NCBI RefSeq assembly: GCF_001570965.1
Contig: NZ_BCSR01000005.1
Span: forward strand, 1-64,000
Direction of reading: 5' to 3'
DNA: 64,000 nt
From: Janibacter corallicola NBRC 107790
GTDB taxonomy: Bacteria; Actinomycetota; Actinomycetes; Actinomycetales; Dermatophilaceae
How positions within the stretch are numbered: position 1 is the first letter of the stretch; each line of letters starts with the position of its first letter. A program made the translations under genes and the position numbers. Of this stretch, positions 39,695-50,096 are shown in pieces. The notes under the pieces were generated by a model. It made no database searches. It was not told the origin of the DNA and worked only from the letters and a program-made list of their open reading frames with translations.

Positions 39695-41232
39695 GGCAGC
39701 CTCCAGGTGCGTCCGTCGCGCTCCATCATGGCATCGGCGGCGGACGGGCCCCAGGTGCCGGCCGGGTACTGCTCGACGTCCCCGGTGCGGTCCCAGTACT
39801 CCTCGATGGGGTCGAGGATCCTCCAGGAGAGCTCGACCTCCCGGTGGCGGGGGAAGAGCGGCGGGTCGCCGAGCAGCACGTCGAGGATGAGTCGCTCGTA
39901 GGCCTCCGGGCTGGACTCGGTGAAGGCCCGCCCGTAGCCGAAGTCCATCGTGACGTCGCGCACCTCCATCTCGTTGCCGGGGACCTTCGCCCCGAAACGC
40001 ATGGTCACCCCTTCGTCCGGCTGGACCCGGATCACCACGGCGTTCTGCCCCAGCTCCTCGGTCTCGGTGTCGGTGAAGGGCAGGTGCGGGGCCCGCTTGA
40101 AGACGACGGCGATCTCGGTGACGCGGCGTCCCAGCCGCTTGCCGGTGCGCAGGTAGAAGGGCACGCCCGCCCAGCGGCGGGTCGCCACGTCCAGGCGCAT
40201 GGCGGCATAGGTCTCCGTCGTGGAGTCCGCGGCGACACCGTCCTCCTGCAGGTAGCCGGTGACCTTCTCCCCGCCCTGCCAGCCTGCGGCGTACTGGCCC
40301 CGGACGGTGTCGGCGGCGAGGTCCTCGGGCACCCGCACCGCGGCGAGCACCTTCTCCTTCTCCGCGCGCAGCGAGTCGGCGTCGAAGCTCGTCGGCTCCT
40401 CCATGGCGGTGAGCGCCAGGAGCTGGAGCAGGTGGTTCTGGATGACGTCGCGTGCCGCGCCGATGCCGTCGTAGTAGCCGGCGCGGCCGCCGATGCCGAT
40501 GTCCTCGGCCATCGTGATCTGGACGTGGTCGACGTAGTGGCTGTTCCAGACCGGCTCGAACATCTGGTTCGCGAAGCGCAGCGCGAGCAGGTTCTGGACC
40601 GTCTCCTTGCCGAGGTAGTGGTCGATGCGGAAGATCGAGTCGGGCGGGAAGACCGCCTCGACGATCTCGTTGAGCTCCTGGGCGCTCGAGAGGTCGTGCC
40701 CGAAGGGCTTCTCGATGACGACCCGGCGCCAGGACTCCTCGGTGCCCGCGGTCAGGCCGCTGCGCTTGAGCTGCTCGCAGACCGTGGAGAAGGAGCCCGG
40801 CGGGATCGAGAGGTAGAAGGCGTGGTTGCCACCCGTCCCGCGCTGCTCGTCCAGCTCGCGCACGGTCTCGGCGAGCAGGTCGAAGGCCGCGTCGTCGTCG
40901 AAGACCCCCGGCACGAAGCGGAAGCCCTCGGACAGCGAGCGCCACACCTCGTCCCGGAAGGGCGTGCGCGCGTGCTCCTTGACGGCCTCGTAGACGACCT
41001 TGCCGAAGTCCTGGTCCTCCCAGTCCCGCCGGGCGAAGCCGACGAGCGAGAACCCGGGCGGGAGCAGGCCCCGGTTGGCCAGGTCGTAGATCGCCGGGAG
41101 CAGCTTCTTGCGGGCGAGGTCCCCGGTGACGCCGAAGAGCACGAGGCTGCACGGGCCGGCGATGCGCGGCAGCCGCTTGTCGCGCGTGTCGCGCAGCGGG
41201 TTCTCGTGCGGGGTCACGCGGGCGGGGCTCAC
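39691..41232 (-). CDS. zwf: glucose-6-phosphate 1-dehydrogenase
   Basis: 513 residues, GTG 41232 overlapping the pgi stop. The NADP site LVLFGVTGDLARKKLLPAIYDL (about 30-51), the substrate motif RIDHYLGKETVQNLL (about 203-217) with the catalytic His region, and EKPFGHDL are present. It is the first oxidative step of the pentose phosphate pathway, making NADPH. opcA follows with a 4-base overlap. Confidence 0.97.
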   Translation of the reverse strand: MSPARVTPHENPLRDTRDKRLPRIAGPCSLVLFGVTGDLARKKLLPAIYDLANRGLLPPGFSLVGFARRDWEDQDFGKVVYEAVKEHARTPFRDEVWRSLSEGFRFVPGVFDDDAAFDLLAETVRELDEQRGTGGNHAFYLSIPPGSFSTVCEQLKRSGLTAGTEESWRRVVIEKPFGHDLSSAQELNEIVEAVFPPDSIFRIDHYLGKETVQNLLALRFANQMFEPVWNSHYVDHVQITMAEDIGIGGRAGYYDGIGAARDVIQNHLLQLLALTAMEEPTSFDADSLRAEKEKVLAAVRVPEDLAADTVRGQYAAGWQGGEKVTGYLQEDGVAADSTTETYAAMRLDVATRRWAGVPFYLRTGKRLGRRVTEIAVVFKRAPHLPFTDTETEELGQNAVVIRVQPDEGVTMRFGAKVPGNEMEVRDVTMDFGYGRAFTESSPEAYERLILDVLLGDPPLFPRHREVELSWRILDPIEEYWDRTGDVEQYPAGTWGPSAADAMMERDGRTWRLP

Positions 41233-42860
41233 GCGGCCCCTCCCCGGCCGTGGCGAAGGGCGTCACGCACCTGCCGCAGGCCCTCGTCGTGGTCGGTCAG
41301 GTGGAGCACGAGGACCGGGCGGTCCCGGTCGGCGAGGACGGAGGCGTCCCCCTTCGCCTGGGCAGCGATGAACTCGGCCAGGGTGAAGTCGCGGCCGGGG
41401 ACCGACAGGTCCTCCCGCGGGGTGTCGGTGATCTGCAGGTAGGCGCCGACCGGCGGTCCGCCCTTGTGGTACTGCCCGGTCGAGTGCAGGAAGCGCGGCC
41501 CCCACCCGAAGGTCACCGGGCGGGCCAGCCGCTCGCCGAGCGGGCCGACGACGTCGGCGAGGTCGGCGTCGGCCTCGCGGTCGAGGTAGGCCATGACGGC
41601 CAGGTAGCCCTGCTCACCCACCTGCCCCAGGAGCGCGGTGACGGCCTCCTCGATGCTGCGGGCGCCGCCGAGCCAGTCACCCCCGTGGTGGCGGATCTCC
41701 ACGGCCCCGTCGACGGCGTCGGGCGGGGTCTGCCCGCCGGCGGATCCACCCATGAGGTCACGGGCGGCCTGCTTGGCGCTCTCGACGTCGGGCTGGTCGA
41801 AGGGGTTGATCCCGAGCAACCGTCCTGCCACGGCGACGGCCACCTCCCAGAGGAGGAACTGGGCGCCCAGGGAGCCGGCGACGTCGACGACCGACGAGTC
41901 GGCCGGTGGCTCCGGCGCCTCCTCGTCGGGGTCCTCCGGCAGCAGCCGCACGAGAGTCGCGTCCTCGGGGGGCGTGGTCCCCGTCGGCGCGTCGCGGACC
42001 ACCGGCAGCAGGCCGGTGCCCTCCTTGCCGGTGGACTCGGCGATGAGCTGCTCCGCCCAGTCCGCGAGACCGCGCGCCTGCGTCCCGTGGTCGACGAGGT
42101 ACAGCTTGTCGCGAAGGGGGTCGGTCCCGGCGAGCGCCGCCCCGAGCCGCAGCCCCGGGTTGGCCTCGTCGTCCTCGGCGAGCAGGTCGCTCACGGCCTC
42201 CGCGTCCTCGAGCAGTGCCTCGACGTCCGCGCCGGCCAGGCCCGAGGGCACCAGGCCGAAGGCGGTGAGCGCGGAGTAGCGCCCACCGACCCCCGGGTCG
42301 GCGGTCACGAGACGGTAGCCCTTCTCACGCGCCTCGGTCTCGAGCGGGCTGCCGGGGTCGGTCACGACGATCACGCGCCCGGCCGGGTCGATGCCCGCCT
42401 GGCTGAAGGCCTCCTCGAGGACCCGCTTCTGGGAGTCGGTCTCGACGGTGGAGCCGGACTTGCTGGAGACCACGATCGCGGTCCGGTCCAGATCGGTCGC
42501 CGCGGCCCGTACCCGGTCGGGGTGGCTGGAGTCCAGGATGACGATCGGCACGTCCGCGGTCGCGCAGATGACCTCTGGCGCGAGGGAACTGCCGCCCATG
42601 CCGCACAGCACGATCCGGTCCACGCCGGCCTCGCGCAGCTCGTCGCGGATCGCCGCGATCTGGCCGAGCAGGTGTCGCGAGGTGCGGTGCAGGCCGACCC
42701 AGGAGAGGCGCTTGCCGGCCTCCTGCTCGGCGGCCGCGCCCCACAGGGTGGGGTCCTGCTCGAAGAGCCGGCTCGCGAAGCCCGCCTCGAGAAGGCCCGG
42801 GACCCGGGCGGAGACGGCCTCCGCGGCTGCACCGGACGCGCCCACGGAGAGGGACGTCAT
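41229..42860 (-). CDS. pgi: glucose-6-phosphate isomerase
   Basis: 543 residues. ATG 42860 overlaps the tal stop by 4 bases. The sugar-phosphate loop [17 protein letters not shown] (about 130-146), [25 protein letters not shown] (about 208-223) and the C-terminal [12 protein letters not shown] (about 465-476) mark the bacterial PGI family, in the divergent actinobacterial form often annotated near tal. It links glycolysis to the oxidative pentose pathway here. Acidic insert [15 protein letters not shown] near 310-325. Confidence 0.93.
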   Translation of the reverse strand: MTSLSVGASGAAAEAVSARVPGLLEAGFASRLFEQDPTLWGAAAEQEAGKRLSWVGLHRTSRHLLGQIAAIRDELREAGVDRIVLCGMGGSSLAPEVICATADVPIVILDSSHPDRVRAAATDLDRTAIVVSSKSGSTVETDSQKRVLEEAFSQAGIDPAGRVIVVTDPGSPLETEAREKGYRLVTADPGVGGRYSALTAFGLVPSGLAGADVEALLEDAEAVSDLLAEDDEANPGLRLGAALAGTDPLRDKLYLVDHGTQARGLADWAEQLIAESTGKEGTGLLPVVRDAPTGTTPPEDATLVRLLPEDPDEEAPEPPADSSVVDVAGSLGAQFLLWEVAVAVAGRLLGINPFDQPDVESAKQAARDLMGGSAGGQTPPDAVDGAVEIRHHGGDWLGGARSIEEAVTALLGQVGEQGYLAVMAYLDREADADLADVVGPLGERLARPVTFGWGPRFLHSTGQYHKGGPPVGAYLQITDTPREDLSVPGRDFTLAEFIAAQAKGDASVLADRDRPVLVLHLTDHDEGLRQVRDALRHGRGGAA

Positions 42861-43984
42861 CGGCCGACCTTGTCCAGCTCGTCCCGCACCCCGGAGAGGA
42901 GCTCGGTCCAGGACTGCTCGAACTTCTCCACGCCCTCGCGCTCGAGGAGGTCGGTGACGTCGGTGTAGCTGACGCCGACCCGGTCGAGCGCATCGAGGTC
43001 GGCGGTCGCGGCCTCGTAACCGCCGGTCACGGTGTCACCGGTGATCTCGCCGTGGTCGATGGTCGCATCGAGGGTCTTCTCCGGCATCGTGTTGACGACG
43101 TCGGCGGCGACGAGCTCGGTGACGTACAGCGTGTCGGGGTAGTCGGGGTTCTTCACGCCGGTGGAGGCCCACAGCGGGCGCTGGCGGCGTCCCCCTTCGG
43201 CCTCCAGCCGCTGCCACCGGGGCGTGGCGAAGACCTCCTCGTAGGCCTGGTAGGCCAGCCGCGCGTTGGCGACACCGGCCCGCCCACGCAGCGCGAGGGC
43301 CTCGTCGCTGCCGATGGCCTCGAGCCGCTTGTCGATCTCGGTGTCGACGCGCGAGACGAAGAAGGAGGCCACGGAGTGGATCCTCGAGAGGTCGTGACCG
43401 GCCTCCAGCGCGCCCTCGAGTCCCTCGAGGAAGGCGTTCATCACGGCGCGGTAGCGCTCGAGGCTGAAGATCAACGTGACGTTGACGCTGATGCCGGCGG
43501 CGAGGGTGCGGGTGATGGCGGGCAGGCTGGCCTCGGTCGCAGGGATCTTGATGTAGACCTGCGGGCGGTCGACGGTGTCGGAGAGCCGGCGGGCCATCGT
43601 CGCGGTGGCCTCGGCGTCCTGGGCGAGGCGGGGGTCGACCTCGATCGAGACCCGGCCGTCGACGCCGTCGGTGGCGTCGTGGATCGGGGCGAGGATGTCG
43701 CAGGCCTCACGGACGTCGTCGGTGGTCACCGCGAAGACCGCCTCGTCGACGTCCTTGCCGGCCGCTGCCAGTTCCTTGAGCTGCTCGGTGTAGGCCTCCC
43801 CGTCGGAGATGGCCTTCTGGAAGATGGAGGGGTTCGTCGTCACGCCGACGACGCCCTTGCCGTCGATGCGCTCCTGCAGACCACCGGAGCGCAGCATGTC
43901 GCGGCTCAGGTCGTCCAGCCAGACCGACACCCCGGACTCGGCGAGTGCCTGCACTGCTGCGGGCTTGGTGGGAAGCGTGCTCAC
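42857..43984 (-). CDS. tal: transaldolase
   Basis: 375 residues, GTG 43984 chosen because the family N-terminus ([19 protein letters not shown]) starts soon after it; the frame is open further but inside tkt. The catalytic Lys is in [15 protein letters not shown] (about 142-156). [12 protein letters not shown] (about 48-59), [13 protein letters not shown] and WASTGVKNP are intact. It moves a three-carbon unit between sugar phosphates. AAAGGGA precedes the start, the same ribosome site as tkt, which stops 4 bases earlier. Confidence 0.96.
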   Translation of the reverse strand: MSTLPTKPAAVQALAESGVSVWLDDLSRDMLRSGGLQERIDGKGVVGVTTNPSIFQKAISDGEAYTEQLKELAAAGKDVDEAVFAVTTDDVREACDILAPIHDATDGVDGRVSIEVDPRLAQDAEATATMARRLSDTVDRPQVYIKIPATEASLPAITRTLAAGISVNVTLIFSLERYRAVMNAFLEGLEGALEAGHDLSRIHSVASFFVSRVDTEIDKRLEAIGSDEALALRGRAGVANARLAYQAYEEVFATPRWQRLEAEGGRRQRPLWASTGVKNPDYPDTLYVTELVAADVVNTMPEKTLDATIDHGEITGDTVTGGYEAATADLDALDRVGVSYTDVTDLLEREGVEKFEQSWTELLSGVRDELDKVGR

Positions 43985-43988
43985 GAGA

Positions 43989-46229
43989 TCATCCCTTTGC
44001 GTTCTTGATGGAGGTCCTGGCCGCCTTGACGACGGCCGCAGGAGTGATGCCGAACTTCTCGTAGAGGGTGGCGACGTCGGCGGAGGCCCCGAAGTGGTCG
44101 ATGCCCACGCTCTCACCGGCCTCGCCGATGAGGTCCCGCCAACCGAAGGGGGTGGCGGCCTCGACCGAGACCCGCGCCCGGACCTCGGGCGGCAGCACCT
44201 TGTTGCGGTACGCCCTGGTCTGGCGCTCGAACCACTCGCGGCAGGGCATGGAGACCACGCGGGTGCCGATGCGCGCCTTCTCCAGGGTGGCCCGCGCCTC
44301 GAGGGCGATGGCCACCTCGGTACCGGTGGCCACGAGGATCACCTCGGGGATCTCGGTGCTGGACTCGGCGAGCACGTAGGCGCCCTTGGCCGCCCCCTTC
44401 GCAGAGGCGTGCTCGCTGCGGTCGATGACGGGGGTGCCCTGGCGGGAGAGCGCGAGACCGGCGGGCCGGGAGTTCTTGAGCACCTGGCCCCAGCACACGC
44501 TCACCTCGTTGGCATCGCCGGGGCGCACGACGTCGAGGCCGGGCATCGCCCGCAGCGCGGCGAGGTGCTCGATCGGCTGGTGCGTCGGGCCGTCCTCACC
44601 GAGGCCGATGGAGTCGTGCGTCCACACGTACGTCACCGGCAGCTGCTGGATCGCGGCCAGGCGCACTGCCGGACGCATGTAGTCGGAGAAGACGAGGAAG
44701 GTCCCGCCGTAGACGCGGGTCAGGCCCTCGAGGGCGATGCCGTTCATCACCATGCCCATGCCGTTCTCACGGATGCCGAAGTGCAGCGTGCGGCCGTACT
44801 CGTCGCCCGGGAAGGCGGCGGTCTGCTTCCTCTTCGGGACGAAGGAGGTGGCCCCCTTCATCGTCGTGTTGTTCGACCCGGCGAGGTCGGCCGAGCCGCC
44901 CCACAGCTCCGGCATGACGTCGGCGAGGGCGCTGAGGACCTCACCGGAGGCCTTGCGGGTGGCCATCCCCTTCGCGTCGGCGGGGAAGGTCGGCAGCGCC
45001 TTGTCCAGGCCCGCGGGGACATCGGTGGCGGCGACGCGGTCGTAGAGCTCGGCGCGCTCCGGGTTGGCCTTGCGCCAGGCCCTCATCGCCTTGTCCCACT
45101 CCTTGTGGGCGGCCTTGCCGCGGGCCTTGACCTCGCGGGCGCGCTCGAGGACGGCCTTCTCGACGGCGAAGTCCTTCGCCGGGTCGAAACCGAGCAGCTC
45201 CTTGGTCGCGGCGACCTCGTCCTCGCCGAGGGCCGAGCCGTGGGAGGCGCCGGTGCCCTGCTTCTCCGGCGCGGGCCAGGCGATGATCGTGTGCAGCACG
45301 ACGAGGGTCGGCGCGTCGGTGTTCTTCTTCGCCCTGGTGCAGGCGTCGAGGAGGGCGTCGACGTCCTCGACGTAGGAGTCGCCGGAGCCGTCGCCGCGCC
45401 AGTCCACCTCGATGACGTCCCAGCCGTAGGCCCGGTAGCGCATCGCCACGTCCTCGGAGAAGGCGATGTCGGTGTCGTCCTCGATGGAGATCTGGTTCGC
45501 GTCGTAGATGACGTTGAGGTTGCCCAGCTCCTGGTGGCCCGCCAGGGAGCTCGCCTCGGCGGAGACTCCCTCCTGCAGGTCGCCGTCGGAGGCGATGACC
45601 CACACGGTGTGGTCGAAGGGGGAGGTGCCCTTCTTCGCGTCCGGGTCGTAGAGGCCGCGCTGGCGGCGCTGGGCCATCGCCATGCCGACGGCGGAGGCGA
45701 GGCCGGACCCCAGCGGTCCCGTGGTGATCTCCACGCCCGGGGTGTGGTGGACCTCCGGGTGTCCGGGGGTCTGCGAGCCCCAGGTGCGCAGCTCCTTGAG
45801 GTCGCTCAGCGCCATCCCGTAGCCGGAGAGGAAGAGCTGGATGTACTGGGTGAGCGAGGAGTGGCCGCAGGAGAGGACGAAGCGGTCCCGGCCCGACCAG
45901 GAGGGGTCGCTCGGGTCGTGCGTCATGACGTTCTGGTAGAGCAGGTAGGCCGCCGGTGCCAGGCTCATCGCGGTGCCGGGGTGGCCGCTGCCGCAGCGCT
46001 GCACGGCGTCCGCGGCGAGGAGACGGGCGGTGTCCACGGCGCGCACGTCCAGGTCCGTCCAGCGGGCCTTCTTCGTCACCGGGCGGGCGAGGGCCTCCGA
46101 GCGCGAACCCGTGCCGGCCTTGCCGTTCGGGTTCGCGGAGGTCACGGTGCGGGTGCTGCCACCCGGGCGTACCCCCTTCGCCGCCTTCTTCGTCGCGGCC
46201 CTGGGGGAGGTGTCGGTGTCCGTGCTCAC
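43989..46229 (-). CDS. tkt: transketolase with an N-terminal extension
   Basis: 746 residues from GTG 46229 (AAAGGGA upstream). Core motifs: [17 protein letters not shown] (about 85-101), [16 protein letters not shown] (thiamine-pyrophosphate binding, about 205-220), [22 protein letters not shown] (about 545) and GVDHFG-type end (here [10 protein letters not shown]). The first 50 residues are extra compared with typical transketolases: a Lys/Ala/Ser/Thr-rich stretch ([17 protein letters not shown]). A start closer to [10 protein letters not shown] would be family-normal, but no start with a ribosome site is seen there. Produces sedoheptulose-7-phosphate, the GmhA substrate. Confidence 0.94.
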   Translation of the reverse strand: MSTDTDTSPRAATKKAAKGVRPGGSTRTVTSANPNGKAGTGSRSEALARPVTKKARWTDLDVRAVDTARLLAADAVQRCGSGHPGTAMSLAPAAYLLYQNVMTHDPSDPSWSGRDRFVLSCGHSSLTQYIQLFLSGYGMALSDLKELRTWGSQTPGHPEVHHTPGVEITTGPLGSGLASAVGMAMAQRRQRGLYDPDAKKGTSPFDHTVWVIASDGDLQEGVSAEASSLAGHQELGNLNVIYDANQISIEDDTDIAFSEDVAMRYRAYGWDVIEVDWRGDGSGDSYVEDVDALLDACTRAKKNTDAPTLVVLHTIIAWPAPEKQGTGASHGSALGEDEVAATKELLGFDPAKDFAVEKAVLERAREVKARGKAAHKEWDKAMRAWRKANPERAELYDRVAATDVPAGLDKALPTFPADAKGMATRKASGEVLSALADVMPELWGGSADLAGSNNTTMKGATSFVPKRKQTAAFPGDEYGRTLHFGIRENGMGMVMNGIALEGLTRVYGGTFLVFSDYMRPAVRLAAIQQLPVTYVWTHDSIGLGEDGPTHQPIEHLAALRAMPGLDVVRPGDANEVSVCWGQVLKNSRPAGLALSRQGTPVIDRSEHASAKGAAKGAYVLAESSTEIPEVILVATGTEVAIALEARATLEKARIGTRVVSMPCREWFERQTRAYRNKVLPPEVRARVSVEAATPFGWRDLIGEAGESVGIDHFGASADVATLYEKFGITPAAVVKAARTSIKNAKG

Positions 46230-46270
46230 GGAATCCCTTTCTGGTTCATGACGCGTCGGTTCCGTGCCCC

Positions 46271-46276
46271 ACACTA
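46271..46276 (-). promoter_or_regulatory. -10 box TAGTGT for the tkt operon
   Basis: On the minus strand TAGTGT lies 41 bases before GTG 46229. No clear -35. The 173-bp region 46230-46402 serves two divergent promoters. Confidence 0.35.
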
Positions 46277-46338
46277 GTCGCGAGCAAGGTCACGTCCCAC
46301 GTCGAAGGGGGCGGCCCCGATCCGTCCCCTGCCACGGT

Positions 46339-46344
46339 TAGACT
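46339..46344 (+). promoter_or_regulatory. -10 box TAGACT for ctaB
   Basis: TAGACT lies 58 bases before the TTG start of ctaB, giving a leader with AAAGG as ribosome site. Confidence 0.4.
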
Positions 46345-46402
46345 GGATCCTGGGCCAGCGCCCCTGCGCGGCCGTACGAAACCCTGAAGGCAAAGGCAGT
46401 CC

Positions 46403-47353
46403 TTGACCACTCTCGAGTCGACGCGCGCGAAGACGCCGGCGGCCCATTCCTGGCGCCGGACGATCGGCGCCTACGTGGCGCTGACGAAACCGCGCATCAT
46501 CGAGCTGCTGCTCGTGACCACCATCCCCGTGATGTTCCTGGCCGAGCGCGGCGTGCCCTCGCTGTGGCTGGTCGTGGCGACCTTCGTCGGCGGCAGCTTC
46601 AGCGCGGGGGCGGCGAACACCTTCAACATGATCTACGACCGGGACATCGACGCCCACATGGGGCGCACGGCCGGTCGACCGCTCGTGACGGGCGCGGTCA
46701 CGCCCCGGGCGGCGATGGTCTTCGCCTTCGCGCTGACGATCCTCTCGACGGTGTGGCTGTGGGCCCTGGTCAACCCGCTCTCGGCGCTGCTCTCGCTCGC
46801 CGCGATCGCCCTGTACGCCGTCGGGTACACGATCCTGCTCAAGCGGCGCACCTCCCAGAACATCGTCTGGGGTGGTGTCGCCGGGTGCATGCCGGTCCTC
46901 ATCGGCTGGTCGGCGGTCACGAACGCGGTGGAGTGGCCGGCGGTCATCCTCTTCCTCGTGATCTTCTTCTGGACCCCGCCGCACTACTGGCCGCTGTCGA
47001 TGCGCTTCACCGAGGACTACGCGAACGTCGGTGTGCCGATGCTCCCGGTCGTCGAGCAGCAGACGACCGTCGCCAAGCAGATCGTCGCCTACTCCTGGGT
47101 GATGTTCGCGACCTCGCTGGCCCTCATCCCGGTCGCCCCGATGGGCTGGATCTACGTCGTGGCCGCCCTCGTCTCCGGTGGCCTGTTCGTCGGTGAGGCC
47201 CACCGGCTGCTCGCTGCCGCCAGGCGGGGGGCCGACCAGCGCACGCTGAAGCCGATGCGCCTCTTCCACTTCTCGATCACCTACGTCACCCTGCTCTTCC
47301 TGGGTGTGGCGATCGACCCGCTGCTCCACCTGCCGCTTCCCGGTCTCTCCTGA
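46403..47353 (+). CDS. ctaB: protohaem IX farnesyltransferase (haem O synthase)
   Basis: 316 residues from TTG 46403, an uncommon start accepted because AAAGG lies 6 bases upstream and no ATG or GTG precedes the conserved [17 protein letters not shown]. About nine helices. The prenyl-diphosphate motif [20 protein letters not shown] (about 73-92) and the second acidic-type loop before it are intact. It adds the farnesyl chain to haem B for cytochrome oxidase. Divergent from tkt, the standard actinobacterial arrangement. Confidence 0.95.
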   Translation: MTTLESTRAKTPAAHSWRRTIGAYVALTKPRIIELLLVTTIPVMFLAERGVPSLWLVVATFVGGSFSAGAANTFNMIYDRDIDAHMGRTAGRPLVTGAVTPRAAMVFAFALTILSTVWLWALVNPLSALLSLAAIALYAVGYTILLKRRTSQNIVWGGVAGCMPVLIGWSAVTNAVEWPAVILFLVIFFWTPPHYWPLSMRFTEDYANVGVPMLPVVEQQTTVAKQIVAYSWVMFATSLALIPVAPMGWIYVVAALVSGGLFVGEAHRLLAAARRGADQRTLKPMRLFHFSITYVTLLFLGVAIDPLLHLPLPGLS

Positions 47354-47488
47354 CCGCAGGCTCGACCCGGCCCCGGGCGTATCTCGTCCGCGGTGGCGCG
47401 GGCACTGCCCTGTGCACCGGGTCTCCGCGCCCGCTGAATCACGGCGAGCCGGATGACCTCGCCCGCCCTCACGGATCGTGACCCGGTC

Positions 47489-47503
47489 GACCCGGCCCGG
47501 GTC
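47489..47503. terminator. possible terminator stem between ctaB and ctaA
   Basis: GACCCG-GCC-CGGGTC, 6 bp with a 3-base loop, in the 179-bp space between convergent ctaB and ctaA; another short palindrome, TCACG-GAT-CGTGA, lies at 47469-47481. Nothing else is seen there. Weak call. Confidence 0.3.
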
Positions 47504-47532
47504 GCGGGGGGGCGAAGGGAGCGCGCGTCGGC

Positions 47533-48471
47533 TCAGTCGCCGGCCACCGAGCCGCCGGCCGGCGAGTCGGTCGGTACCGGCTCCGCGGTCCGGGAGAGGA
47601 CGAGCGCCCGGGCGATGGTGACCACGAGCAGCGAGGCGCCGAGCATGTGGGCCAGCACGAGCACCTCCGGCAGCCCCGTGAGGTACTGCACGTAGCCGAT
47701 GAGGCCCTGGGCGAGCGTGACGACCAGGACGAGGCCCCAGGCCCGCGTGGGGCGGGGGCTGCGGCTGGTGAGGCGGGCACCGAGCCACACCGCGATCACG
47801 AGGCCGGTGAAGAGCATCACCGCGTCGGCGTGCAGCCAGGAGATGGTCCGTGGGTCGAAGCCGGTGCGCGCCGGCGCCTCGGCGTCCCCGGAGTGCGGCC
47901 CGGAACCGGTGACGACCGTCCCCAGGGTGAGCACGACCCCGGCGAGCACGCAGACGGCCCAGGCCGCGCGGTCCACGAGCGGGTGCACGAGGGAGGTCGT
48001 CGCCCCGGCGGGGCGGGCGTGGCGCCAGTACAGCCACGTCGCGACCCCGACGAGGGCCATCGAGCACAGGAAGTGGAAGGCGACGATCCAGGGGTTGAGC
48101 CCGGTGAGCACGGTGATGCCGCCGACGATCGCCTGGGCGGCGACGCCGGCGAGGACGACCCACGTGCCCCGGATGAGCTCCGGGCGGTCCCGGGCCCAGC
48201 GGTAGAGTGCGATGAGCAGCACGAGGGCGACGATGCCGACCAGCCCGGTGAGCGTCCGGTTGCCGAACTCGATGAACTTGTGGATGCCCTGCTCCTGCTC
48301 GTGCGTCGGCACGTAGGAGCCGGGCACGCACTGCGGCCAGGTCGGGCAGCCCAGGCCGCTGCCGGTGAGCCGGACGAGGCCACCGGTGACGACGATGAGG
48401 ACCTCGACGAGCAGGTTGAGCAGCAGGAGACGACGCAGCCAGCGCGTGCGGGCGGGAGGAGCTTCGGGCAC
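47533..48471 (-). CDS. ctaA: haem A synthase (COX15/CtaA)
   Basis: 312 residues from GTG 48471 (MPEAPPARTRWLRR). This start is preferred to ATG 48525 because TACCGT ends 6 bases before it. About eight helices. Haem-binding and family motifs are TGGLVRLTGSGLGCPTWPQC (with paired Cys, about 30-49), HEQEQGIHKFIEFGNR (about 56-71), HFLCSMALVG and the C-terminal AHMLGASLLVV. It oxidises haem O, made by CtaB, to haem A. The two genes are convergent. Confidence 0.93.
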   Translation of the reverse strand: MPEAPPARTRWLRRLLLLNLLVEVLIVVTGGLVRLTGSGLGCPTWPQCVPGSYVPTHEQEQGIHKFIEFGNRTLTGLVGIVALVLLIALYRWARDRPELIRGTWVVLAGVAAQAIVGGITVLTGLNPWIVAFHFLCSMALVGVATWLYWRHARPAGATTSLVHPLVDRAAWAVCVLAGVVLTLGTVVTGSGPHSGDAEAPARTGFDPRTISWLHADAVMLFTGLVIAVWLGARLTSRSPRPTRAWGLVLVVTLAQGLIGYVQYLTGLPEVLVLAHMLGASLLVVTIARALVLSRTAEPVPTDSPAGGSVAGD

Positions 48472-48477
48472 GCCACC

Positions 48478-48483
48478 ACGGTA
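48478..48483 (-). promoter_or_regulatory. -10 box TACCGT, leaderless ctaA
   Basis: On the minus strand TACCGT ends 6 bases before GTG 48471, within the apparent coding region of the longer reading starting at 48525. Confidence 0.5.
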
Positions 48484-48541
48484 GGTGTGCCTCCCGGTGC
48501 GGGCGGAGTCGGGGGTGACGGTCATCGGGGCCCTCGTCGGG

Positions 48542-49309
48542 TCAGTCCCGCCACCGGAAGGAGCGGGAGACGAGCAGGCTGAGGCCGAGGCCCCAGAGAA
48601 TCAGGACGCCCCACTCGAGCAGCGGCAGGTCGCCGTGGCCGAGGCCGCCCCGGAGGGCGTCGCCGAGGGCGCCGGAGGGCAGCCAGCGCACGACCTCGCC
48701 GAGCGACCCGTAGGTCGACCCGGGCAGCAGCAGACCGCCGACGCCGGCGAGCAGCACCCAGACGAGGTTGGCCAGGGCGAGCACCGCCTCGGCGCGCAGC
48801 GTCCCCGCGATCAGCAGCGCGAGGGCCACGAAGACCCAGACGCCGAGGACCGCGCTCACGGGGGAGAGGAGCAGCCCGACCCCGTCGGGCCGCCAGCCGA
48901 GCCCGACACCGAGCAGAGCGAGCAGGACGAGCTGGCCGAGCGTCACCGCCGCGACGGCCACGGCCTTGCCGGCGAGCAGCCCGTCGCTGCCGACCGGTGT
49001 GGTCGCGGTGAAGCGCAGCACGCCGTAGCGGCGGTCGAAGCCGGTCTGGATCGCCTGTCCGGTGAAGGCGGTGGACACGACGGCGAGGGCGAGCACCCCG
49101 GGGACGACGACGGCCACCCGGGGGGCGCCGAGGTCGGGGTAGGGGGCCAGGGAGAGCCCGACCATGGCCAGGGCGGGGAGCACGAGCGAGACCAGCAGCT
49201 GCTCGCCGTTGCGCAGCAGCGTGCCGGCCTCGAAACGGGCCTGGGCCAGGACCCGGGCGGTCCGGGGGCTGGCGTTCGACGTGCCCGGGGGGCGGGTGTC
49301 AACGGGCAC
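48542..49309 (-). CDS. ABC-2 type transporter permease
   Basis: 255 residues, GTG 49309 inside the end of the ATPase gene (11-bp overlap). Six hydrophobic helices. The FTGQAIQTGFDRRYGVLRF and TTPVGSDGLLAGK segments fit the ABC-2 permease pattern of drug or lipid exporters. The substrate is unknown. Position beside ctaA matches a common actinobacterial arrangement in which this pair lies between haem A synthase and the SUF operon. Confidence 0.82.
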   Translation of the reverse strand: MPVDTRPPGTSNASPRTARVLAQARFEAGTLLRNGEQLLVSLVLPALAMVGLSLAPYPDLGAPRVAVVVPGVLALAVVSTAFTGQAIQTGFDRRYGVLRFTATTPVGSDGLLAGKAVAVAAVTLGQLVLLALLGVGLGWRPDGVGLLLSPVSAVLGVWVFVALALLIAGTLRAEAVLALANLVWVLLAGVGGLLLPGSTYGSLGEVVRWLPSGALGDALRGGLGHGDLPLLEWGVLILWGLGLSLLVSRSFRWRD

Positions 49310-50009
49310 GGCGGCCTCCGGTGAGTGCGAAGTAGGCGTCTTCGAGGCGCTCGCCCCCGGCCACCACCGCGGGGGTGCCGTCGGCGACGACGCGGCCGCG
49401 GTCGAGGATCACGACCCGGTCCGCGAGGCGCTCGGCCTCTTCGAAGCCGTGCGTGGTGACGACGAGGGTGGAGCCCCCTTCGGCCCGCTCGCGCAGCAGG
49501 TCCCACACGTCGAGGCGGGCGTGCGGGTCCAGACCTGCGGTCGGTTCGTCGAGGAAGGCGACCTCCGGGTCGCCGGCGAGAGCGGCGGCGAGTGCCACGC
49601 GCTGGCGCTGCCCGCCGCTCAGCCGGCGCACCGGGGTACGGGCGAAGGGGGCCAGCCCCAACCTGTCGCGCAGCTCGGCCACGCGGGTGCGGGAGTAGAG
49701 ACGGGACAGGTGGTCCAGCAGGCGGTCGGCGGAGACGCTCTGCGGCAGCCCGCCGTCCTGGAGCATGACACCCACGCGGGAGCGGTGGTCCGCGTCCGCC
49801 CGCCACGGGTCGGTGCCGAGCACCCGGCAGCTGCCGCCGTCGGGGCGCTGCAGCCCCTCGAGGCACTCGATGGTCGTCGTCTTGCCGGCGCCGTTGGGTC
49901 CCAGCACGCAGGTGATCTCACCCGCGGCGGCAGCCCACGTCGCCCCGTCCACGGCGACGGCATCACCGAAGACGCGGCGCAGGTCCTCCACGACGACGGC
50001 ACGAGTCAC
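49299..50009 (-). CDS. ABC transporter ATP-binding protein
   Basis: 236 residues from GTG 50009. Walker A GPNGAGKTTTIE (about 36-47), Q-loop GVMLQDGGLP, signature RLSGGQRQRVALA (about 127-139), Walker B VAFLDEPTAGLD (about 149-160) and H-loop VVTTHGFEE are all intact, so it is an active ATPase. It partners the permease that starts within its last codons. A TAGACT -10 (minus strand) ends 8 bases before the start. Confidence 0.9.
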   Translation of the reverse strand: MTRAVVVEDLRRVFGDAVAVDGATWAAAAGEITCVLGPNGAGKTTTIECLEGLQRPDGGSCRVLGTDPWRADADHRSRVGVMLQDGGLPQSVSADRLLDHLSRLYSRTRVAELRDRLGLAPFARTPVRRLSGGQRQRVALAAALAGDPEVAFLDEPTAGLDPHARLDVWDLLRERAEGGSTLVVTTHGFEEAERLADRVVILDRGRVVADGTPAVVAGGERLEDAYFALTGGRRAR

Positions 50010-50017
50010 GGACGTGC

Positions 50018-50023
50018 AGTCTA
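50018..50023 (-). promoter_or_regulatory. -10 box TAGACT for the ABC transporter
   Basis: On the minus strand TAGACT ends 8 bases before GTG 50009, back to back with the sufR promoter. Confidence 0.45.
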
Positions 50024-50079
50024 GGCAGACCGGCTGGGACCCCGACGTTAGGGATGCCTTTGTTGTGCCCGAGAAATAA

Positions 50080-50090
50080 TTACGTAACAT
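50080..50090. promoter_or_regulatory. sufR promoter: palindrome TTACGTAA over the -10 TAACAT
   Basis: TTACGTAA (50080-50087) is a perfect palindrome within an AT-rich stretch unusual for this genome. It overlaps TAACAT (50085-50090), which ends 6 bases before GTG 50097. It is a candidate SufR site; mycobacterial SufR represses its own operon. Confidence 0.45.
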
Positions 50091-50096
50091 GGATGT

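Noticed and set aside
47354..47532. A small minus-strand gene between ctaB and ctaA
   Set aside because: A 63-codon frame reaches into this space, but it overlaps ctaB, has no ribosome site and is Arg/Gly/Ala-rich shadow text.
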